From Deltaproteobacteria bacterium (GTDB lineage: Bacteria; Myxococcota_A; Polyangia; Fen-1088): DNA of 41,990 nt. Each line of letters begins with the position of its first letter. Positions within the stretch are counted from its first letter, which is position 1. Location: NCBI GenBank assembly GCA_016935975.1, contig JAFGPX010000181.1:1-41990 (forward strand), given 5' to 3'. Below, piece after piece: positions 9,143 to 15,167 of this stretch. The notes under the pieces are model-generated. The model was given only the letters and a program-made list of their open reading frames with translations, was not told where the DNA came from and did no database searches. A program made the translations under genes and the position numbers.

Positions 9143-9924
9143 CCCTTGTCGAGACACCATCGTCGCACGGCAATCACTTGCCCGAGCTCGCTCTGCGCCG
9201 CTATCGGGCCGGTGAGTTCTCGGCCGAGCAGTGCCAGGAAACCGATCGCCACTTGGCGGTCTGTGCGCCATGCCGAAGCAGGCTGCGCATGCTCGTCGAG
9301 GAACAGCGCGCCTTCGAGCGCGAGATCCCCTTCGAGCGCTTTGCCGGCGGTGTCGAGCGCGCTCGGCGCGTCCCGCGCCAGCGGCCGCGGCGCATCTGGT
9401 TCGCCGGGCTCGGGGGCGCGCTCGCCGCGGCGGCCGTGGCTCTGTTCCTGGCACGCACGCCGGCTACCGGCTTCAACCGCACCAAGGGCAGCACCGTGCA
9501 GGCCACGGTGCGCGTGGCCTCGGCCGTGGCCTCGGCACAGAGATCGGTGCCGCCAGGTTCGCAGGAAGTGCTCGAACCCGGCGATCGGGTTCGTCTCGGC
9601 TACCGCAGCGAGGAGCCTCGCTATCTGGCGGCGGTCTCGGTCGACGACACCGGCGAGATCACGCTGCTCTACCCCGAGACTGGCCCGGCCTTGGCGATCT
9701 CGCCCACGGCCACGACCACGTACTTGCCCGACAGCCTGGAATTCACCGGCGAAGGCCGCGAGAAGGTCTTCCTCTTCCTGGCGCGCAAACCCTTCGACAG
9801 CATGGCCGCTAAGCAAGCGGTCAAGACTGCGCTCGAGAGCGCGAAGGGGGATCTGGCTATCCTGGCGAACCCCACTTTCGCGGGCGGGCAACAGGTCTTC
9901 TCCTGGCTCTTCCGGAAGCCATGA
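9139..9924 (+). CDS. Membrane anti-sigma factor: zinc-finger domain plus DUF4384-like domain
   Basis: A 261-residue single-span membrane protein. The cytoplasmic N-terminus has the anti-sigma zinc-finger motif H38-x3-C42-x2-C45 within a short helical domain (LALRRYRAGEFSAEQC). A membrane segment lies at about 86-106 (WFAGLGGALAAAAVALFLA). The outer part, about 130-261, resembles DUF4384: LEPGDRVRLGYR, YLAAVSVDDTGEITLLYPE, and a final FLARKPF segment. The family fold is known mainly from predicted sensory or caspase-associated proteins. The gene overlaps both neighbours by four bases. Inference: it holds the sigma factor until a periplasmic signal reaches the DUF4384-like domain. Confidence 0.9.
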   Translation: MTLVETPSSHGNHLPELALRRYRAGEFSAEQCQETDRHLAVCAPCRSRLRMLVEEQRAFEREIPFERFAGGVERARRVPRQRPRRIWFAGLGGALAAAAVALFLARTPATGFNRTKGSTVQATVRVASAVASAQRSVPPGSQEVLEPGDRVRLGYRSEEPRYLAAVSVDDTGEITLLYPETGPALAISPTATTTYLPDSLEFTGEGREKVFLFLARKPFDSMAAKQAVKTALESAKGDLAILANPTFAGGQQVFSWLFRKP

Positions 9925-11528
9925 AGCCTTCGCCAACCATGGCTCGGGCCGGGCCGCTCCTGACCGCTTTCCTGCTCGCGGCATTGCCCGCGGAAGCGGC
10001 GGCGCAACACCGGTTTGCCGTCTTCGCGGGCAACGACCGCGGCGGGGGGGACACACGGCCGTTGCGCTACGCGGCCGACGACGCGCGCAAGATGCACGCG
10101 GTGCTGACCCAGCTCGGCGGGGTGGCTCCCGACGATGCGCTCTTGATCCTCAACCAAGCTGCGGGCGAGTTCTGGCGCGCGCTTTCGGCCATCGAGACGC
10201 GCATCGCACTGGCCAGGCAGCACGGCGAGCGCACGCTCCTTCTCGTCTACTATTCGGGGCACGCCAAGGACGGCGAGCTGCGCTTGGGCGAATCGCGGAT
10301 ACGGCTCGACGAGGTGAAGGCGCGTCTCTTGGCGGGCCAGGCCGACATTCGCATCGGCGTCTTCGATTCGTGCCGCGCCGGCGCCTTGAATCGCACGAAG
10401 GGCGCGCGGCGGGCCCCGGCCTTCGCCATCGAGGCCTCCGGTTCGGAGGAGGCTCGCGGGTTGGTGATGCTCTCTTCGGCCAGCGCGGACGAGGACGCGC
10501 AGGAATCCGACGAGATCGGCGGCAGCTACTTCTCCCATTACTTGGTCAGCGGCCTGCGCGGAGACGCCGATCGCTCGCGCGACCGCCGCGTGACGCTGTC
10601 CGAAGCCTACGCCTATGCCTACGCCCGCACCGTGGCGGACACCGCCGAGAGCGCGGCCGGCGCGCAGCACCCGACCTTCAGCTACGATCTCAAGGGCAAC
10701 GCCGATCTCGTGCTCACGGACTTTGGCAGCCGACACGAGGGGATCTACGTGCCCGGCGAGGCGCCCGCCGGAATCTACTACGTCGTCGACAGCAATGGTT
10801 TCATCGCGGCCGAGATACAGAAGCCCGCGGGAATGGATCGCCAGCTGGCTCTTCCCTCCGGCCGCTACCGCGTCCGCAGACGTCTGGCCGACCGCCTGCG
10901 CATCGGCGAGATCCAAATCGTCGCAGGACAGCTGGCGACGCTCGATGAGACGAGCCTGCGGGACGCTCCCTTCTCCGACGATCCGGTCAAGGGCGCGATG
11001 CGCGACGAGACCGGCGTGCGCACCAGCCTCGGGCTCGGCGGCCTCGTGCAGTCCTTTTTCGACGGCCCGACCCGCGACGGGCTGTTCCCGCCCACGGGCA
11101 TGCTCGGCATCGAGCTCGAGCTGCGCGATTTCTTCCGGCGCGGCTGGACCTGGGGCTTCGACTTCGCCAGCGGCAGCACACGCGCCAAGGTCGATCGCTA
11201 CGGCACGCTCTTGCCCTTCCGCTTCAGCGAGCTGACGGCGGGAACCGCCGTGGCCAAGGAATGGCGTTTCGGCGAGGGACGCTTCTCGGCCTCGGCCGGC
11301 CTGCGCCTTGCCTTCGTGCTGATGGGCCGCAAGTTCGACGAACCGACCGTGCCCGACCAGTTCTTCGCCACCTTCACGCCCGGGCTCGTCGGCAGCGCGC
11401 GCTACCGAATCACCAAGCACTTTGCCATGCTCGGTCGCGGCCGTGTCCACTATCTACTCTACAATGTCGACGAGAACCGCTCGCTCGGCTACTGGGAACT
11501 TACGCTGGGGGTTGCCTATGAGTTCTAG
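9921..11528 (+). CDS. Exported caspase-like (peptidase C14) protein with a probable outer-membrane barrel tail
   Basis: A 535-residue protein with a signal peptide (about residues 1-28, cleavage near AEAAAQ). The caspase-fold domain at about 31-255 has the catalytic dyad H114 (LLVYYSGHAKDGEL) and C151 (GVFDSCRAGA), plus the later conserved VMLSSASADEDAQES and GGSYFSHYLVSGL. Residues of about 270-345 look like a small beta domain (APAGIYYVVDSNG, LPSGRYRVRRRL), perhaps PEGA-like. Residues of about 360-535 alternate in a beta-barrel way and end in YEF with a terminal phenylalanine, the usual Bam assembly signal. The start overlaps the anti-sigma stop (ATGA). Caspase genes near ECF/DUF4384 genes are, as I recall, common in myxobacteria; the barrel assignment is inference. 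Confidence 0.87.
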   Translation: MKPSPTMARAGPLLTAFLLAALPAEAAAQHRFAVFAGNDRGGGDTRPLRYAADDARKMHAVLTQLGGVAPDDALLILNQAAGEFWRALSAIETRIALARQHGERTLLLVYYSGHAKDGELRLGESRIRLDEVKARLLAGQADIRIGVFDSCRAGALNRTKGARRAPAFAIEASGSEEARGLVMLSSASADEDAQESDEIGGSYFSHYLVSGLRGDADRSRDRRVTLSEAYAYAYARTVADTAESAAGAQHPTFSYDLKGNADLVLTDFGSRHEGIYVPGEAPAGIYYVVDSNGFIAAEIQKPAGMDRQLALPSGRYRVRRRLADRLRIGEIQIVAGQLATLDETSLRDAPFSDDPVKGAMRDETGVRTSLGLGGLVQSFFDGPTRDGLFPPTGMLGIELELRDFFRRGWTWGFDFASGSTRAKVDRYGTLLPFRFSELTAGTAVAKEWRFGEGRFSASAGLRLAFVLMGRKFDEPTVPDQFFATFTPGLVGSARYRITKHFAMLGRGRVHYLLYNVDENRSLGYWELTLGVAYEF

Positions 11529-12441
11529 ATGGGCGTCACTTTGCACCGTGCTCGCGGGGCTCGCGGTTTGCGGCTGCGGGAACTACTCCAACGACGATCT
11601 CGACTTCCAGCTCGCGCTGCCCGAGCAGAGCGACATGGAAGCGAAGATGCAGCTCGCCATCATGCGTACCGATTCGGCGGAGTACTACCAAGCCACCCGG
11701 CACGCGGTCACCACCTTCAACAACATGGTGGCAGAGCTCGCCGGGCTCATCGATCTGGTGCGAGGCAACGTACCCACGTCGCGCAACGGCGACGAGCGTA
11801 CCTGGGGACCGTGGAGCCTGGAAGACCAGCCGGGCTGGCAGATCCGCGTGGTCATGCGGAGGTCCACCGTGTCCACGACGCTGCTGCGCATGGACTACAG
11901 CGTCGACGTCAGTCCATTCGGCGCGGACGACTCGGGATGGGTACCCTTTCTTGCAGGCATGTACGTTTCGTCCGGGAGCGCCCGGACCGGCCAGGGGGAG
12001 ATCCACCTGCTGGTCTCGAAGGCCCGCGAAGCCGGCTATCCTGTTGACCAAGATCCCGGCCTGGCCGATCTCGTGCGCATCGATATGGCGTACGACAACG
12101 CGGACTTTCCGTTCAGCGTCAGCCTCTACGTCGAGAAACTCGCCACGGCGTCGACGAAATCCGGACAACTGGACTACCTGCAGAACCAAGACGGCTCGGG
12201 CCGCCTGACCTTCGACTGGGAGGGCCAGACCGATACCGGCGACCCGCTTGCCGCGAGGATGGTGTCGCAATGGATCGGCTCCGGCGCCGGCCGCGCCGAT
12301 CTGACAGCCGACCTGACTCCCAACCGGGAGGGCGTCGTCACCACCCTGGGCATCGAGTGCTGGGGTGTCGATAGCGTCGCGACCTATTCGTATCGGATCG
12401 GCAACAGCCCCCTTGGCGATCCGGTCTCCTGCCTCTTCTAG
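11518..12441 (+). CDS. Lipoprotein B of the caspase operon, paralog of lipoprotein A
   Basis: A 307-residue exported lipoprotein. The signal peptide ends in a VCGC lipobox, making C20 the likely lipidated residue. The ATG at 11518 overlaps the caspase gene by 11 bases and gives a sensible signal peptide; longer versions would have to start deep in the caspase gene. It repeats the pattern of lipoprotein A in the same order: YYQATR near 56, WGPW at 96-99, YLQNQDGSG near 220, QWIGSGAGRADLT at 251-263, ECW at 280-282 and a final cysteine C305. No named domain was recognised. Its stop codon shares bases with the convergent mutM stop inside the palindrome CTAG. Confidence 0.87.
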   Translation: MSSRWASLCTVLAGLAVCGCGNYSNDDLDFQLALPEQSDMEAKMQLAIMRTDSAEYYQATRHAVTTFNNMVAELAGLIDLVRGNVPTSRNGDERTWGPWSLEDQPGWQIRVVMRRSTVSTTLLRMDYSVDVSPFGADDSGWVPFLAGMYVSSGSARTGQGEIHLLVSKAREAGYPVDQDPGLADLVRIDMAYDNADFPFSVSLYVEKLATASTKSGQLDYLQNQDGSGRLTFDWEGQTDTGDPLAARMVSQWIGSGAGRADLTADLTPNREGVVTTLGIECWGVDSVATYSYRIGNSPLGDPVSCLF

Positions 12442-13271
12442 CGCTTCTGGCAACGGGCACAGAAGAAAGTCGAGCGCCCAGCCTGGACGATGCGTCGGAT
12501 CGGCCGCCCGCAGCTCGCGCACGGCTCGCCCTCCCGGCCGTACACCAAGAGCGCGTCCAGGTTGGTGCCCGCTTCCCCGTTCACGTCCACGAAATCGCGA
12601 AACGACGTCCCGGCGTTGGAGATGCCGATCTCCAGGGTTTCGCGAATGGCAGCAGCGAGGAGCGCTGCCCTGCCGCGCGCGCGACAGGCCGGCATGCGGG
12701 GATGGATGCCCGCCCGAAAAAGGGCCTCGCAGGCGTAGATGTTGCCCAAGCCGGCGATGCGACGCTGGTCGAGCAGGAAGGACTTGATGGGCGCCGCCGA
12801 TTTGGTCAGCGACAGGTCGAGCTCGCGTGCGACGAGGGCGTCGTACGCATCGGGGCCAAGCTGACGGATCTCCGACAAGCTCCGCTCATGCCCTGCCGCC
12901 AGGACCAAGCCGAACCGGCGAGCATCGACGAAGCGCAGCTCGTCGCCGCCCAATAGTGTCCACGCGACGTGCGTGTGCTTGTCCCGCGCTGCCCGCGCGC
13001 GGTCGACGCGCAGCCGGCCCGTCATGCCGAGGTGAACGACCAGCGTGCCGGAGCTTCTCCCACGACGTTCGAGATCGATCAGGATGTACTTGGCCCGACG
13101 GTAGACCGCACGCACGGTCGCACCCAGGCAATGGTCCCGCAAGGCCGCGCTGTCTACTCGACGGCGCATACGCAGCGGCAGACCGCTCGCCCAGATCGCC
13201 CGGATGGTCCTGCCCATGAGCTGCGGGCGGAGGGTGCGCACCACGGTTTCGACTTCGGGTAGCTCAGGCAT
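12438..13271 (-). CDS. mutM: Formamidopyrimidine-DNA glycosylase
   Basis: MutM (Fpg) removes oxidised purines such as 8-oxoguanine and nicks the DNA at the abasic site. The start was set at 13271 because the mature protein must begin MPELPEVETVVR, where P2 is the catalytic nucleophile and E3 is essential. The 277-residue length is typical. The C-terminal zinc finger is complete, with C251, C254, C271 and C274 (CASC ... CARC). The middle of the protein contains the helix-two-turn-helix region IAGLGNIYACEALFRAGIHP. Its start overlaps the rsmA stop by eight bases, so it is the last gene of the tsaD-rsmA-mutM operon. Confidence 0.97.
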   Translation of the reverse strand: MPELPEVETVVRTLRPQLMGRTIRAIWASGLPLRMRRRVDSAALRDHCLGATVRAVYRRAKYILIDLERRGRSSGTLVVHLGMTGRLRVDRARAARDKHTHVAWTLLGGDELRFVDARRFGLVLAAGHERSLSEIRQLGPDAYDALVARELDLSLTKSAAPIKSFLLDQRRIAGLGNIYACEALFRAGIHPRMPACRARGRAALLAAAIRETLEIGISNAGTSFRDFVDVNGEAGTNLDALLVYGREGEPCASCGRPIRRIVQAGRSTFFCARCQKR

Positions 13272-14133
13272 GCGCCAAAGCCTGCGCCAAGCGGACAAAG
13301 TCCGCCACCGAGAGCTCCTCGGCGCGACGGGTGCCGGCGATGCCGGCCGCGGCCAACGCCGCGGCAACGCGCGCCGAACCAAAGGCCGGTTCGAGGGCGC
13401 GCCGGAGCATCTTGCGACGGGTACCGAATGCCTCGCGCACGAGGAGGGAAAACAGGCCTGCGTCGCTGCTCTCGCACAGTGGCTGGGCACGCGGCCGCAG
13501 ACGCACCACCGTGGAAACCACGGCTGGCGGCGGCAAGAACGCCCCCGGCCCGACGTGGAACAGGATCTCGGTTTCGGCCGCTTGCTGGACCATTACCGAA
13601 AGCCGCCCGTACTCGCGACCGCCAGGTGGCGAGAGCATGCGCTGTGCGAACTCCTTCTGCACCATCAGGACCGCTCGGTCTACGACTTGGCCGCCGGCTG
13701 CCGCCTCGAGCGTTGCGAAGATCACAGGCGAGGTCACGACATAGGGCAAGTTGCCCACCACGACCAGCGGCCGCCCGGCGGCCTGCGCCGCAGCCACCAA
13801 ATCGAACTTGAGAGCGTCGGCCTCGACGATCTGCAGGTTCGCCGCGCCGGCGAACTCGGCACGTAGAACGCGCGCGAGGCTCGCGTCGCGCTCGAGAGCA
13901 ATGACGCTTGCGGCTCTCGGGAACAAGCGCGCGGTCAACGCGCCGAGGCCCGCGCCAATCTCGACCACAACGTCTTGGCCGGACACCCGGGCTGCGTCCA
14001 CGATGCGTTCCTGCACTCGCGTATCGACCAGGAAGTTCTGGCCAAGGGATCTCTTGGGCAGAAGCCCGTGCTTGGCGAGCAGCTCGCGTGCCGTGGGAAA
14101 GACCGAACGATTCTTCTCTTCCGATCCGCTCAT
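13264..14133 (-). CDS. rsmA: 16S rRNA (adenine-1518/1519-N6) dimethyltransferase
   Basis: RsmA (KsgA) dimethylates two adjacent adenines in the 3' hairpin of 16S rRNA during late small-subunit assembly. In the 289-residue protein, the N-terminal signature KRSLGQNFL is at 27-35, the SAM loop VEIGAGLGALT at 58-67, the acidic end of the second strand at ALERD near 80, and the catalytic NLPY motif at 128-131. The C-terminal domain contains FGTRRKMLRRAL, typical of the family. The start overlaps the tsaD stop by four bases (ATGA). Confidence 0.97.
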   Translation of the reverse strand: MSGSEEKNRSVFPTARELLAKHGLLPKRSLGQNFLVDTRVQERIVDAARVSGQDVVVEIGAGLGALTARLFPRAASVIALERDASLARVLRAEFAGAANLQIVEADALKFDLVAAAQAAGRPLVVVGNLPYVVTSPVIFATLEAAAGGQVVDRAVLMVQKEFAQRMLSPPGGREYGRLSVMVQQAAETEILFHVGPGAFLPPPAVVSTVVRLRPRAQPLCESSDAGLFSLLVREAFGTRRKMLRRALEPAFGSARVAAALAAAGIAGTRRAEELSVADFVRLAQALAHA

Positions 14134-15143
14134 GCCAAGGGGAGTCCAGGATCGACGCTCAGATCGAGAGCGGCGCGCTCACCGCGCAGGATGGCCCACG
14201 TGCCTGCCAACGCGATCATGGCCGCATTGTCGGTGCACAGCGCGGGCGCCGGCACGTAGAGCGCGAAACCGTCTTCCGCTGCGGCGGCAGCCAAGGCCTG
14301 GCGCAAACCGCGATTGGCTGCCACCCCACCGCACACCACCAGGTCGCGCAAGCCTTCGCGCCTCAGCGCCGAGCGCGCCTTGCGCACGAGCACGTCGACC
14401 ACGGCAGCCTGAAAGCTGGCGCAGAAATCGGCGATCGCGCCGCCCTTGCCGCGCGGCAAACCCGCGAGCCGCGTCGCCACCGCAGTCTTGAGCCCGGAGA
14501 AGGAGAAATCGAGATCCCCGCGCGCCGGCAGGGCGCGTGGGAAAACGAATGCCGTGGGATTTCCGGCCGCGGCCAGCTGGTCAATGACCACGCCGCCGGG
14601 ATAGCCCAAGCCGAGGAGCTTCGCCACCTTGTCGAAGGCCTCCCCCGCAGCGTCGTCGCGCGTGGAGCCGAGCAACATGGTCCTGGCTCGACCCTCGACG
14701 CGAAAGAGCGCGGTATGCCCACCCGACACCAGAAGCGCAACGTGCGGGTAGGGTGGGGGGCTGGGGTTTCCCGGGGCTTCGAGGAAGACCGCAGCGAAGT
14801 GCCCAACCAGGTGATTCACTCCGACTACGGGCTTGGCGAGGGCATAGGCCATCGCCTTGCCCAGCTCGAGCCCCACGAGCAACGGGCCCACCAGCCCCGG
14901 CCCGCAGGTCGCGGCGACCCCATCGAGCGCTTCGGCCGTCACGCTGGCCTCGCCCAAGGCCCGCCGCACCACCTTGACGACCGTCGCCAGGTGCTGGCGA
15001 GACGCCACCTCTGGAACCACACCACCGTACTCCGCGTGCACCAACACCTGCGATGCGATCACGTTCGAGCGAATGACCTTGCCGTCCTCCACCACAGCGG
15101 CCGCGGTTTCGTCACACGAAGTCTCGATGCCAAGGATCAACAC
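14130..15143 (-). CDS. tsaD: tRNA N6-adenosine threonylcarbamoyltransferase
   Basis: TsaD is the catalytic subunit that transfers the threonylcarbamoyl group to A37 of ANN-decoding tRNAs, working with TsaB and TsaE, which are not in this window. The 337-residue protein begins MLILGIETSCDETAAAVV. The metal-binding histidines are H111 and H115 in GVNHLVGH. Further family motifs are LVSGGHTALF, GEAFDKVAKLLGLGYPGG, and the late CGGVAANRGLR and TDNAAMIA. It heads the three-gene leftward operon with rsmA and mutM. Confidence 0.97.
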   Translation of the reverse strand: MLILGIETSCDETAAAVVEDGKVIRSNVIASQVLVHAEYGGVVPEVASRQHLATVVKVVRRALGEASVTAEALDGVAATCGPGLVGPLLVGLELGKAMAYALAKPVVGVNHLVGHFAAVFLEAPGNPSPPPYPHVALLVSGGHTALFRVEGRARTMLLGSTRDDAAGEAFDKVAKLLGLGYPGGVVIDQLAAAGNPTAFVFPRALPARGDLDFSFSGLKTAVATRLAGLPRGKGGAIADFCASFQAAVVDVLVRKARSALRREGLRDLVVCGGVAANRGLRQALAAAAAEDGFALYVPAPALCTDNAAMIALAGTWAILRGERAALDLSVDPGLPLA

Positions 15144-15167
15144 GCAAGCACGAATTCACTGGGACTA

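Noticed and set aside
9146..10948. Long forward frame over the anti-sigma and caspase genes
   Set aside because: Arginine/serine/alanine-rich out-of-frame translation; the other frame has clear zinc-finger and caspase motifs.
9669..11450. Long open frame antisense to the caspase gene
   Set aside because: A shadow of the high third-position GC of the caspase gene; no motif, and it crosses two well-supported genes.
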